Positions 1 to 8,341 of a stretch of 50,245 nucleotides of DNA are shown in pieces; position 1 is the first letter of the stretch, and every line of letters starts with the position of its first letter. Made by a program: the position numbers and the translations under genes. A model generated the notes under the pieces. That model did not search any database and was not told where the DNA came from. It was given only the letters and a program-made list of their open reading frames with translations. Source of the DNA: Lachnospiraceae bacterium (lineage in GTDB: Bacteria > Bacillota > Clostridia > Lachnospirales > Lachnospiraceae); NCBI GenBank assembly GCA_910574885.1, contig CAJTDD010000033.1, forward strand, positions 1 through 50,245. The letters are read 5' to 3'.

Positions 1-100
<100 letters not shown>

Positions 101-141
101 AAGACTTGGGTTCGGTCTTTCACGAACCTTAGTCGTATTAC

Positions 142-189
142 GCTTCACAATACTTAGCGAGGTCTCCCACGAGCTTAGTATTGCGAAGC
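142..189 (-). other. rRNA leader stem-loop (pre-16S processing region)
   Basis: Thirteen bases at 142-154 and at 177-189 are nearly perfect inverted complements (GCTTCACAATACT against AGTATTGCGAAGC), separated by a 22-base loop. The hairpin lies in the transcribed leader between the rRNA promoter and 16S. Such leaders fold into processing and antitermination structures; the exact role here is inferred from position. The rest of the 101-419 leader is AT-rich and contains no gene. Confidence 0.55.
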
Positions 190-419
190 ATCCTTTTCGT
201 TTAATCTCGGTCAAGAAAAATGCTCGCTTTTTCTTTTCCCGTTATTACTGTTTATAAGGTTGGTCTTGAATTTCCAAATCCATTCAGCCTAGCCAAATTT
301 CTTCGTCCATTCAATTCCACGTTCTGAAATTTTCTCTCAAGAAATTTTCAGGGTTGTTGTCTATTGTTTAATTATCAAGGTTCTTTGTTTTTGCTGTCCT
401 TCATCGGCTCAGCTCAGTT

Positions 420-448
420 ATAATATCATCATCCAAAAATAAAGTCAA
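420..448 (-). promoter_or_regulatory. rRNA operon promoter
   Basis: On the reverse strand a TTGACT -35 box (443-448) and a TATTAT -10 box (420-425) are separated by exactly 17 bases. A/T runs directly upstream (449-480) resemble an UP element. The leader to 16S is about 315 bases. This is a strong housekeeping promoter. Confidence 0.85.
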
Positions 449-726
449 TACTTTTTTTTATTTTTTTTTACTTTTTTTTACATTAATTTTAATATGCGCT
501 ATATATGGTATGAATGCAAAAACAAAATACTATATATATTTTATATTATTTATATTTTTTCAACCAAATATATAACATTTATTATAATTTAGTTTTTCCA
601 ATATTTTAATGTAGGAAACCATTCAATCATAATTCTTCTTGCTTTTTCACTCTTTAGAGTCAGATTTCAAAGCACTGGCAAAACAACTATACCCCATTCG
701 GGCATGCATCGCGTGATGCTCTATTG

Positions 727-856
727 GTATACCCAAGGGCACACCGTAATACATGCCCCTTGCGGGGCGGGTGGACTTCATCCAATAAGGTATACCCAAG
801 GGCACACCGTAATGCATGCCCTGCGGGCGGGTGGACTTCGTCCAGCAAAGTATACC
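727..856. repeat. Tandem hairpin-forming intergenic repeat (two full units)
   Basis: Two direct units start at 727 (63 bp) and 790 (60 bp), and a final GTATACC closes the array at 850-856. Each unit runs GTATACCCAAGGGCACACCG, then a short GC hairpin, then GGACTTC(A/G)TCC. The first unit has GCCCC-TTGC-GGGGC where the second has GCCC-TGC-GGGC, so both arms changed length together. Related units occur at 31438-31619. A degenerate piece lies just upstream at about 690-726. Any ORFs across the array are a by-product of the repeat. Confidence 0.85.
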
Positions 857-870
857 TTTTAAATGATAGT

Positions 871-918
871 TCGCCCACCCGAAAAGGGGAATATATTACG
901 GATGCTCTTTGGTTATAC
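871..918. repeat. Degenerate inverted copy of the 60-63 bp repeat
   Basis: This stretch (CGCCCACCC, then a GAAAAGGGG hairpin remnant, ATATTACGGATG and TTTGGTTATAC) matches the reverse complement of the units at 727-856 with scattered differences. It therefore faces them and could pair with them. The remainder of the spacer (449-680 and 919-1030) is AT-rich with no gene. Confidence 0.6.
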
Positions 919-944
919 GATAATAATTTTCCCTTAACTTCAAC

Positions 945-1059
945 TTGTACATATACAAATCATTATATTTTCCAAGTTGTACTTAAATAATGCACAAAAA
1001 GTTGTATTTAATTTTGTGACATATCACATCTTGAAAATCCCAAATTTGTACAGTACAAT
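945..1059 (+). promoter_or_regulatory. Sugar-transporter promoter with AraR-like operators
   Basis: A TTGAAA -35 (1031-1036) and TACAAT -10 (1054-1059) are spaced by 17 bases. A 13-base palindrome, TTGTAC-A-GTACAA (1046-1058), covers the -10 box. A second imperfect palindrome, TTGTACATATACAA, lies at 945-958, with half sites near 976 and 1001. Related TTGTACAA sites precede the GntR/LacI-type gene at 5188. AraR of Bacillus binds TTGTAC-rich palindromes, so repression of the transporter by that regulator, relieved by a sugar, is the likely arrangement. This is inferred. Confidence 0.65.
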
Positions 1060-1115
1060 ATTTATATAAAATATAGATGTTCAAAAGAAAAACATCAAAA
1101 AAGGAGGTAGAAAGG

Positions 1116-2219
1116 ATGAAACAAAGGATTCTCAGCGTGGCTCTGATTGCAGTCATGGTACTTTCTCTCACACTTACCGGGTGTGGGAATAGTAGTTCGA
1201 GTGACGGTGGGGAAAATCAGGGAGGCAACGGCAAAGTAGTCGGTGTGGCAATGCCGACGCAAAGTTCAGAAAGGTGGATTAAAGACGGCAGGAACATGAA
1301 GGCAAAGCTGGAAGACCTTGGATACGAAGTATTTCTTCAATACGCGGAGGATGACGTACAGGTACAACTTGCACAGATCGAGACGATGATTGCCAAAGAC
1401 GTTGACTGCCTCGTCGTCGCTGCGGTAGACTCATCGGCTCTCATTAATGCCTTAAAGACTGCCCAGGAAGTAGGTATTCCCGTCATTTCCTACGACCGTC
1501 TGTTAATGAACACAGATTCTGTCAACTACTACGCATCATTTGACAACGAAGGCGTCGGAAGAAAGATTGGGGAATATATAGAAGAAAAGGCAGAGCTAAA
1601 GGATGCGAAAGAACCTCAGACAATCGAATTCTTCATGGGTTCCCCGGATGATAACAACGCAGTTCTTCTATATAAAGGGGTGATGAGTGTCTTAGAAAAA
1701 TATCTTGACGACGGAACACTCATATGTAAGTCAGGAAGAACCTCTTTCGATGACACCTGTATTTTGAGATGGTCCCAGGAAACGGCGCTGCAGAACTGTG
1801 AAAACTATTTATCCGGATTCTATGCAGATGAAAAGTTAGATATCTGCTGTTCCGCATTCGACGGATTTGCCTATGGTATCAAGGCGGCGCTGGAAGCAGC
1901 CGGATATACGGCGGAAGACTGGCCTATCATTACAGGGCAGGACGCGGAAGTCATGGCAGTCAAGAATATCATCGATGGAAAACAGACTGCGACCATTTTT
2001 AAGGACACAGGGCTTCTCGCAGATAAATGTGCAGGAATGGTTCAGGCAGTCATCGAAGGCAGCGAACCGGAAATTAATGATACGGAAACTTATGACAATG
2101 GAAAAATGGTAGTGCCTTCCTATCTGTGCGAACCACAGTCCCTCGATAAGGATAATTACAAAGAACTTGTAATCGACAGCGGATATTACAAAGAGGAAGA
2201 AATTATGAATGCAAAATAA
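1116..2219 (+). CDS. Sugar ABC transporter substrate-binding lipoprotein (ChvE-like)
   Basis: This 367-residue protein has a lipoprotein signal peptide (MKQRILSVALIAVMVLSL followed by LTGC), so it is anchored outside the membrane by Cys. The mature part is a periplasmic-binding type I fold of the ChvE/multiple-monosaccharide family. It starts VVGVAMPTQSSERW and later has AQIETMIAKDVDCLVVAAVD and a GQDAE segment near the C-terminus. The ATG at 1116 is chosen because AAGGAGG lies just upstream; an in-frame ATG at 1077 has no ribosome site and would spoil the signal peptide. It is first in an operon with the ATPase and permease that follow. Family members bind arabinose, galactose, xylose or related monosaccharides. 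The AraR-like regulator downstream suggests a pentose, but the ligand is inferred. Confidence 0.9.
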   Translation: MKQRILSVALIAVMVLSLTLTGCGNSSSSDGGENQGGNGKVVGVAMPTQSSERWIKDGRNMKAKLEDLGYEVFLQYAEDDVQVQLAQIETMIAKDVDCLVVAAVDSSALINALKTAQEVGIPVISYDRLLMNTDSVNYYASFDNEGVGRKIGEYIEEKAELKDAKEPQTIEFFMGSPDDNNAVLLYKGVMSVLEKYLDDGTLICKSGRTSFDDTCILRWSQETALQNCENYLSGFYADEKLDICCSAFDGFAYGIKAALEAAGYTAEDWPIITGQDAEVMAVKNIIDGKQTATIFKDTGLLADKCAGMVQAVIEGSEPEINDTETYDNGKMVVPSYLCEPQSLDKDNYKELVIDSGYYKEEEIMNAK

Positions 2220-2237
2220 AAGAAAGGAGTTGAAAAA

Positions 2238-3791
2238 ATGTCTGATTATATTCTGGAGATGAATCATATCGTCAAGGAGTTCTCAGGTGTAAAAGCGTTA
2301 AATGACGTTAACTTAAAAGTAAAACGCGGCGAAGTCCACGCACTCTGCGGCGAAAACGGAGCCGGAAAATCAACTTTGATGAACGTACTGTCCGGAATCT
2401 ATCCTTTTGGTACATACACAGGCGACATCGTGTATAACGGTGAAGTGGTCAAGAACCGCAACATCAAAGACAGTGAAAAAAAGGGAATCGTTATCATCCA
2501 TCAAGAGCTTGCGCTCAGCCCTTATCTGTCAATTGCGGAAAATGTTTTTCTTGGAAACGAACAGATGAAGGTAAACGGTGTAATTGACTGGACCCAGACC
2601 AGAAATAAGGCTCAGGAGATGCTTGAGAAGGTAGGGCTTGGCAACGAGAACCTTGACGCTCCCATCAATACTCTCGGCGTTGGCAAGCAGCAGTTGATTG
2701 AGATAGCCAAAGCTCTCGCCAAAAAAGTTGACCTTCTGATTCTTGACGAACCGACGGCAGCGTTAAATGATGAGGAAAGCGCACAGCTTTTGGAAATCAT
2801 GTTAAAACTGAAAGCACAGGGAATCACCAGCATCATCATTTCCCATAAGCTGAACGAAATCAGTTACGTAGCCGACGCAATTACGGTCATCCGAGACGGA
2901 CAAACCATCGAGACACTTACGAAAGGCGTAGATGATTTCTCAGAGGACAGAATCATAAAAGGAATGGTAGGACGAGAGCTTACCAACCGTTACCCGGAAC
3001 GTACCGACTGTCCGATTGGAGACGTGGTATTGGAAGTCAAGGACTGGAATGTATATCATCCGGAAGACCCGCATAGACAGGTTCTAAAGAATATCAATAT
3101 TAAAGTACGTGCAGGCGAGGTCGTAGGACTTGCGGGATTGATGGGAGCCGGAAGAACGGAATTTGCCATGAGCCTCTTTGGAAGACAGTATGGACAGAAG
3201 ATTTCCGGAGAAATACTGATGCACGGGCAGCCAATCCAGATTAAGAGTGTAAAAGACGCCATCAGCCATAAAATTGCCTATACATCGGAAGACCGGAAAA
3301 ACTACGGGTTAATTCTTTTTAATGATATTAAATGGAATATGTCTCTTGCCGCCCTGCGGAGTTATTTTTCACAAAATGGAATCGTTGATTCCAACAAAGA
3401 GATTCTGGAAGCCGAAAAATATAAGAAAATGATTAATATTAAATCTAACTCTGTTCATCAGACGGTCGGAAGCCTGTCAGGCGGAAACCAGCAGAAGGTC
3501 ATTCTTGCAAAATGGATGCTGACGGAACCGGATGTACTGATTCTTGACGAGCCGACCCGCGGGATTGATGTCGGCGCAAAATACGAAATTTACTGCGCAA
3601 TCAACGACCTTGCAAAATCCGGAAAGGCGGTTATCGTCATATCGTCCGAGATGCCGGAAATCCTCGGTACGTGCGACAGGACTTATGTATTGAACGAAGG
3701 CCGCATTGCCGGTGAAATATCAAAAGAAGAATTATCTCAGGAAGGGATCATGAAATGCATTATGCAGGATAATAACAAGAAAGGGGAATAA
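2238..3791 (+). CDS. Multiple-monosaccharide ABC transporter ATP-binding protein (MmsA/GguA-like)
   Basis: The 517-residue protein has two tandem ABC ATPase domains, as in MglA, AraG and GguA. The first has Walker A GENGAGKST (about residue 40) and Walker B LILDEPTAAL. The second has a degenerate P-loop, GLMGAGRTE, plus a clear LSGGNQQK signature and LDEPTRGIDVGAKYEIY. Degeneracy of the second P-loop is normal in this family. AAGGAG precedes the ATG by 8 bases. It lies 18 bases after the binding protein and 2 bases before the permease, so the three are one transcript and should form the import complex at the membrane. Confidence 0.93.
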   Translation: MSDYILEMNHIVKEFSGVKALNDVNLKVKRGEVHALCGENGAGKSTLMNVLSGIYPFGTYTGDIVYNGEVVKNRNIKDSEKKGIVIIHQELALSPYLSIAENVFLGNEQMKVNGVIDWTQTRNKAQEMLEKVGLGNENLDAPINTLGVGKQQLIEIAKALAKKVDLLILDEPTAALNDEESAQLLEIMLKLKAQGITSIIISHKLNEISYVADAITVIRDGQTIETLTKGVDDFSEDRIIKGMVGRELTNRYPERTDCPIGDVVLEVKDWNVYHPEDPHRQVLKNINIKVRAGEVVGLAGLMGAGRTEFAMSLFGRQYGQKISGEILMHGQPIQIKSVKDAISHKIAYTSEDRKNYGLILFNDIKWNMSLAALRSYFSQNGIVDSNKEILEAEKYKKMINIKSNSVHQTVGSLSGGNQQKVILAKWMLTEPDVLILDEPTRGIDVGAKYEIYCAINDLAKSGKAVIVISSEMPEILGTCDRTYVLNEGRIAGEISKEELSQEGIMKCIMQDNNKKGE

Positions 3792-3793
3792 CG

Positions 3794-4963
3794 ATGGAAA
3801 AGAAAAAAACGGTAAATCTTAGTTTAAAGCAATACGGCATGGTTTTTGCAATGCTTATTATCTTTATTATATTCTATGCATTGACAGGGGGAACCAATGC
3901 CACTCCAATGAACATGAACAACCTGATTATGCAGAACAGCTATGTTATTATCCTTGCAACCGGAATGCTTCTCTGTGTACTGACCGGTAACGTAGACCTT
4001 GGAGTCGGCTCCTATGTAGCTCTTTGCGGTGCGGTCGCTGCAAAATTAATTGTAGAACAGAATATGAACATTCCCTTCGCATTTTTAATCGCAATCCTTG
4101 TGGGAACTGCATTCGGCGCATTTAATGGTTTTTTCATCGCCTATCTGAATATCCCGCCGTTTGTAGTGACTTTAGCGGGAATGTTGATTGGACGCGGGCT
4201 TACCTATACATTACTGGAAAACAAGACCGTCGGACCTCTTCCTGATGCTTATGTAAAAGTAGGTGCCGGTTTCCTCTTTACTAATAAGATTGAATTTGGC
4301 GGCGGTTCCATTGATTTGATTACAATCCTGATTGCAGTCATCGCCTCAGCGCTGGTAATCGGTGCAGAATTAAAGAAAATCAAAACACAGCAGAAATATG
4401 GATTTGCGATGGTTCCTGTATGGCAGACCGGCGTCAAATTAGCCGCCACCCTCCTCATCATTTGGTTCGTATTCTTTAAGATTGCATCCTATAATGGCGT
4501 ACCAATCATACTAATAATTATGGCGGTAATCGTAGGCATTTATCATTTTATTACAAGCAAAACCGTTGCAGGACGTCAGGTCTATGCACTTGGCGGTAAT
4601 GAGAAGGCTGCAAGGCTTTCCGGTATCAACACGAAGAAGGTCTACTTCTGGGTATATACAAATATGGGATTCCTTGCGGCGATTGCAGGTATTGTACTGT
4701 CTGCCCGAAACGCTTCTGCCACACCTAAGGCCGGAGATGGATTTGAGTTGGATGCGATTGCAGCCTGCTACATCGGCGGCGCTGCTGCATCAGGCGGTGT
4801 CGGTACTGTCGTCGGCGCTGTTATCGGTGCGTTTGTTATGGGTATCCTGAACAATGGTATGTTCTTGATTGGATTGTCTACGGATTTGCAGAAGGTAGTA
4901 AAGGGTCTGGTTCTTCTGGGAGCTGTTACCTTTGACGTACTGTCAAGCAATAAGAAGAACTAA
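3794..4963 (+). CDS. Multiple-monosaccharide ABC transporter permease (MmsB/GguB-like)
   Basis: The 389-residue polytopic membrane protein has about ten hydrophobic segments, beginning with YGMVFAMLIIFIIFYAL. It shows family features of BPD_transp_2 sugar permeases: GNVDLGVGSYVAL, GAFNGFFIAYLNIPPFVVTL, the GGNEKAARLSGIN loop and a final FELDAIAACYIGGAAASGG. It provides the translocation path for the substrate-binding protein and double ATPase encoded directly upstream, and the ATPase stop is 2 bases away. A strong terminator follows at once, closing the operon. Confidence 0.92.
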   Translation: MEKKKTVNLSLKQYGMVFAMLIIFIIFYALTGGTNATPMNMNNLIMQNSYVIILATGMLLCVLTGNVDLGVGSYVALCGAVAAKLIVEQNMNIPFAFLIAILVGTAFGAFNGFFIAYLNIPPFVVTLAGMLIGRGLTYTLLENKTVGPLPDAYVKVGAGFLFTNKIEFGGGSIDLITILIAVIASALVIGAELKKIKTQQKYGFAMVPVWQTGVKLAATLLIIWFVFFKIASYNGVPIILIIMAVIVGIYHFITSKTVAGRQVYALGGNEKAARLSGINTKKVYFWVYTNMGFLAAIAGIVLSARNASATPKAGDGFELDAIAACYIGGAAASGGVGTVVGAVIGAFVMGILNNGMFLIGLSTDLQKVVKGLVLLGAVTFDVLSSNKKN

Positions 4964-4971
4964 TTCAAGTT

Positions 4972-5005
4972 AAAGGAGCTGCTTCATTTCGACAGCTCCT
5001 TTTTT
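4972..5005 (+). terminator. Rho-independent terminator of the sugar-transport operon
   Basis: A perfect 10-bp stem, AAAGGAGCTG (4972-4981) with CAGCTCCTTT (4993-5002), is followed by a T-rich run. It lies 9 bases after the permease stop codon. Confidence 0.9.
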
Positions 5006-5089
5006 CTATTTTCTCTTTCTTTGTATATGATCTCCTGCAATATATCAGATTTTACGTAAATAACATTTAAGGGTATATCTACACAAAAG

Positions 5090-5148
5090 TTGTACAATTT
5101 TTTTGGTACATTTTACGGATTGTCAAACAAAAAGTTGTATTGTATATT
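5090..5148 (+). promoter_or_regulatory. Promoter and TTGTACAA operator of the regulator gene
   Basis: TTGTCA (5120-5125) and TATATT (5143-5148) are separated by 17 bases. A TTGTACAA palindrome lies upstream at 5090-5097, with TTGTATTGTA half sites inside the spacer. The same motif covers the transporter promoter near 1050, which suggests autoregulation. Confidence 0.6.
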
Positions 5149-5187
5149 AGAAAATAGTTACATTATACAAATCATAGAGGTGGATAA

Positions 5188-6294
5188 TTGAGAGAATCAG
5201 TTGCTAAATATAAAGAGATATGCCTGTGGATCAAAGAACGTCTGGAAAGCGGTGAATTGCATCCAGGAGATAAGATAGAATCAGAATACCAGCTATGCAG
5301 TCATTTCCATGTCAGCCGGCAGACCGTACGGCATGCGATTGCCGTGCTGGAAGAAGAAGGGATTGTACAAAGATATCGCGGAAGCGGAACTTATATCAGT
5401 AATTCTGAAAAAGTTGTCCCCCAGAAAGAACGGACGATGCAGATTGCGGTTATGACAACTTTTATACAGGAATATATATTTTCCACTATCATCCGGGAGC
5501 TGGAGACACAATTTACGAATGCCGAATACAGTCTTCAGGTTTCATTTACAAATAATTCTGTAGAAAAAGAACGGTTAATCCTGAAAAACATTTTAAACAA
5601 AAATACTGTGGACGGGCTGATTGCCGAGACTACAAAAAGCGGACTGCCGAATCCTAATCTGGATATTTACAGGCAAATCATGGAACGGGGAATTCCTGTA
5701 CTGTTTATTAACAGCTATTATCCTCAGCTTAACGCCCCCCATGTCAGCCTGAATGATAAGCTGACAGGAAAACTGGTCACGAACTATCTTCTCCAGTGCG
5801 GGCATCAGAACATCGCCGCAATCTTTAAGAGCGACGACGGCCAGGGACACCAGCGTTACGCGGGATATCTGGAGGCTCTTTTGGAATCGAACGTCAGGAT
5901 TAATGATAAATGGATTGTGTGGATCGATACGGAGGTGCTATCTGATTTTGAGCGAAGTGCAGAATACTTTTTCGGAAGGCTTTCGGAGTGTACGGCATGT
6001 GTATGTTATAATGACGAAGTAGCAAACAAGCTGTTATCTGTCTGCCAAAAATACGGCAGAAAAGTTCCGGACGACCTGTCCGTAATCAGCATCGACAATT
6101 CTGATATTGCGGGCCATTGCGATGTTCCTTTGACATCTGCTGATAACCCGATAAGGAATATGGCAAGAATCGCCGCTTTACAGATGTTAGATATGATTAA
6201 CGGAAATGAAGTTCCCCAATCTACGGAGTTAGAAGCAGAAATCATCACCAGAGATTCTGTAGCAATTTTAAATCTTTCCGGACTTAAAATTTGA
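5188..6294 (+). CDS. GntR/LacI hybrid transcriptional repressor (AraR-like)
   Basis: The 368-residue regulator has an N-terminal GntR winged helix (residues about 5-70, with GDKIESEYQLCSHFHVSRQTVRHAI and a GSGTYIS wing). It is followed by a LacI-type sugar-binding domain (about 90-360, ending in DDLSVISIDNSDIA). This architecture defines AraR, the arabinose repressor of Bacillus. The start is a TTG with AGAGGTGG directly upstream; no better start is visible. Together with the TTGTAC palindromes on both promoters, the adjacent sugar importer is its probable target. The ligand could be arabinose or another monosaccharide. Confidence 0.85.
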   Translation: MRESVAKYKEICLWIKERLESGELHPGDKIESEYQLCSHFHVSRQTVRHAIAVLEEEGIVQRYRGSGTYISNSEKVVPQKERTMQIAVMTTFIQEYIFSTIIRELETQFTNAEYSLQVSFTNNSVEKERLILKNILNKNTVDGLIAETTKSGLPNPNLDIYRQIMERGIPVLFINSYYPQLNAPHVSLNDKLTGKLVTNYLLQCGHQNIAAIFKSDDGQGHQRYAGYLEALLESNVRINDKWIVWIDTEVLSDFERSAEYFFGRLSECTACVCYNDEVANKLLSVCQKYGRKVPDDLSVISIDNSDIAGHCDVPLTSADNPIRNMARIAALQMLDMINGNEVPQSTELEAEIITRDSVAILNLSGLKI

Positions 6295-6310
6295 TGAGAG
6301 AAGTATTAAA

Positions 6311-6339
6311 AAGGCTGTCAGAAATCATCTGACAGCCTT
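6311..6339. terminator. Bidirectional hairpin terminator
   Basis: AAGGCTGTCAG pairs with CTGACAGCCTT around a short loop. It lies between the rightward regulator gene and the leftward tRNA-Ser gene, and can serve both. Confidence 0.75.
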
Positions 6340-6351
6340 CCTAAAATTAAG

Positions 6352-6439
6352 CGGAGAAAGAGGGATTTGAACCCTCGCGCCGGTTACCCGACCTACACCC
6401 TTAGCAGGGGCGCCTCTTCAGCCTCTTGAGTATTTCTCC
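6352..6439 (-). tRNA. tRNA-Ser (anticodon GCT)
   Basis: The reverse strand gives an 88-base class II tRNA: acceptor stem GGAGAAA/TTTCTCC with discriminator G, a long variable arm (GTAGGTCGGGTAACCGGC) and T-arm GAGGGTTCAAATCCCTC. The anticodon loop, CTGCTAA, contains GCT. No CCA is encoded. It stands alone between a terminator and the chemoreceptor gene. Confidence 0.96.
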
Positions 6440-6584
6440 GAACATGAAGGATTATACTAAACCTTATCGCAAATGTCAATCGTTTTTACATTTTTTTTAC
6501 ATTTTTTACTGATTTATATAGAAATCACCACTATTTTGTGATATTCTTAATACATTATAACCGAAAAGGGTAGGTGAAATTGAT

Positions 6585-8267
6585 ATGAAAAAAATGAAAA
6601 TCGGTACGAAGCTATTAATGTCTTTTTTGCTTGCGGTAATGATTTCAAGCCTTGCAGGAATTGCCAGTATGTTTTTGATGCACCATATGGATACTACATA
6701 TGGCAATGCCCTGACGGACTATGGTTTCCTACAGGGAGACATCGGCAAGCTTGGCATGGATTTTCAGGCGCACAGGACAACTGTACTCTATCTGATACAG
6801 GAAACTGATTCTGCCAGGCGTTCCGAACTAAAAGATGAGCTTCAGGTTTATGTGACCAGTATTGCGGCAGATATGGACGAATTAGACCAAGACTGTACAT
6901 TACCGGCAGACAAGGAATTCTGCGCGGATCTGCGGAATCTGATGGATGAATATACGGTTGCCCGTGATGAGACGATTCGTATCAGCGACCGTTCTTCGGA
7001 CGAAGCAACAGCTTATTTCCGTGCAAATGCGGCTCCCCTTGCAAAGGAATTGAGCCAGCAGATTAATACGATGCTTACAGAAAAATCTACAGCCGGTAAT
7101 ATACAATCCAAAACTCTTACGAAGCAAGCACGTACTTCTCTAATTACCAATATCTTAATCCTTGTTGCGGCAATTGTGATTTCTGTTTTGATTGCACTAA
7201 GGCTTACAAGAAGCTTTGTCCGCCCGCTCAAGGAGATCGAGAAAGCCGCAAAGGAAACGGCGAACGGCAATTTCCAGATATCAGTGACCTACTCCGGACA
7301 GGATGAGCTTGGACAGCTCTCAGACAGTATCCGCAGAATGACGGAGAACATCCGCATTATCATCAAAGACATCAGCATTTGCTTAGCAGAAATGGCCAGA
7401 GGCAATTTTGATATCCAAAGTACGGCAAGCGATGCATATCAGGGTGAATACGTCTCTATCCATGATTCCATATTCCGTTTGAGGGATAACCTAAACAGTA
7501 CATTATCGGAGATTGATACTGCGGCAAGGCAGGTCGATTCCGGAGGCCAGCAGGTTTCCAACAGTGCACAGGCGCTTGCTCAGGGGACAACTGAACAGGC
7601 TTCTTCCGTGGAAGAGCTTGCGGCATCCTTTAATGAAATATCCAATCAGGTGGAGAACACAGCGGAACATGCACGGGTAGCCAAAGAAGAGAATCAGTAT
7701 ACCCATGACCAGATTGAAATATGCTCTTCCCACATGAACCAAATGATGGACGCCATGCATGCCATTGAAGAAAAGTCCCAGGAAATTCATAAAGTCATTA
7801 AGGCAATTGAAGACATTGCCTTCCAGACGAATATTCTGGCGCTGAATGCCGCAGTGGAAGCTGCCCGGGCCGGAGAAGCCGGAAAAGGATTTGCCGTAGT
7901 GGCAGATGAAGTACGCAGTCTGGCGACACGTTCCCAAGAAGCTTCTAAGGGAACGACAGCGTTGATCGATGATACGGTACGGGCTGTGGCAGAAGGTACA
8001 CAGCTTTCTAACGATACGAATAAAGCGCTTCATGATGTTATTATGAGCGCACAGAAGGTATTAGAAGAGATGACGTTGATTTCCGATGCTACAGAGGAAC
8101 AGGCTGATTCCATTGCACAGGTAACGCTTGGAATTGACCAGATTTCCAGTGTGGTACAGACGAATTCGGCTACGGCAGAACAGTCGGCGGCGGCCAGTGA
8201 GGAATTATCAAGCCAGGCCGACTTGTTGAAAAAACTGGTCAGCCAGTTCAATCTGGCAAGACGATGA
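6585..8267 (+). CDS. Methyl-accepting chemotaxis protein
   Basis: The 560-residue chemoreceptor has a first membrane helix at about residues 10-32, an extracytoplasmic four-helix-bundle-like sensor (35-185), a second helix (about 186-207), a HAMP domain (208-260), then the coiled-coil signalling domain. The highly conserved hairpin tip is complete (IEDIAFQTNILALNAAVEAA, then RAGEAGKGFAVVADEVRSLA). It should couple ligand binding to CheA/CheW. No chemotaxis or flagellar genes are adjacent, so the ligand cannot be inferred from context. GGTAGGTG lies upstream of the ATG, and a strong terminator follows. Confidence 0.93.
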   Translation: MKKMKIGTKLLMSFLLAVMISSLAGIASMFLMHHMDTTYGNALTDYGFLQGDIGKLGMDFQAHRTTVLYLIQETDSARRSELKDELQVYVTSIAADMDELDQDCTLPADKEFCADLRNLMDEYTVARDETIRISDRSSDEATAYFRANAAPLAKELSQQINTMLTEKSTAGNIQSKTLTKQARTSLITNILILVAAIVISVLIALRLTRSFVRPLKEIEKAAKETANGNFQISVTYSGQDELGQLSDSIRRMTENIRIIIKDISICLAEMARGNFDIQSTASDAYQGEYVSIHDSIFRLRDNLNSTLSEIDTAARQVDSGGQQVSNSAQALAQGTTEQASSVEELAASFNEISNQVENTAEHARVAKEENQYTHDQIEICSSHMNQMMDAMHAIEEKSQEIHKVIKAIEDIAFQTNILALNAAVEAARAGEAGKGFAVVADEVRSLATRSQEASKGTTALIDDTVRAVAEGTQLSNDTNKALHDVIMSAQKVLEEMTLISDATEEQADSIAQVTLGIDQISSVVQTNSATAEQSAAASEELSSQADLLKKLVSQFNLARR

Positions 8268-8290
8268 TACATTTTTATTGACAAAAGAAA

Positions 8291-8329
8291 AAGTGTTGTC
8301 GGGAAATGTTGTATTTTCCGACAACACTT
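8291..8329. terminator. Bidirectional terminator
   Basis: A 16-bp perfect stem, AAGTGTTGTCGGGAAA (8291-8306) with its complement at 8314-8329, lies between the chemoreceptor gene and the convergent acyltransferase gene. A-rich and T-rich flanks allow use in both directions. Confidence 0.85.
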
Positions 8330-8341
8330 CTGCACAACTCC

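Noticed and set aside
727..856. Possible CRISPR array
   Set aside because: The units are contiguous without unique spacers, are too long, and have no cas genes nearby.
687..878. Reverse-strand ORF with repeated GYTLLDEVHPP peptide
   Set aside because: It is a translation of the 60-63 bp non-coding repeat. There is no ribosome site, and the same peptide pattern appears from the second array at 31377-31613.
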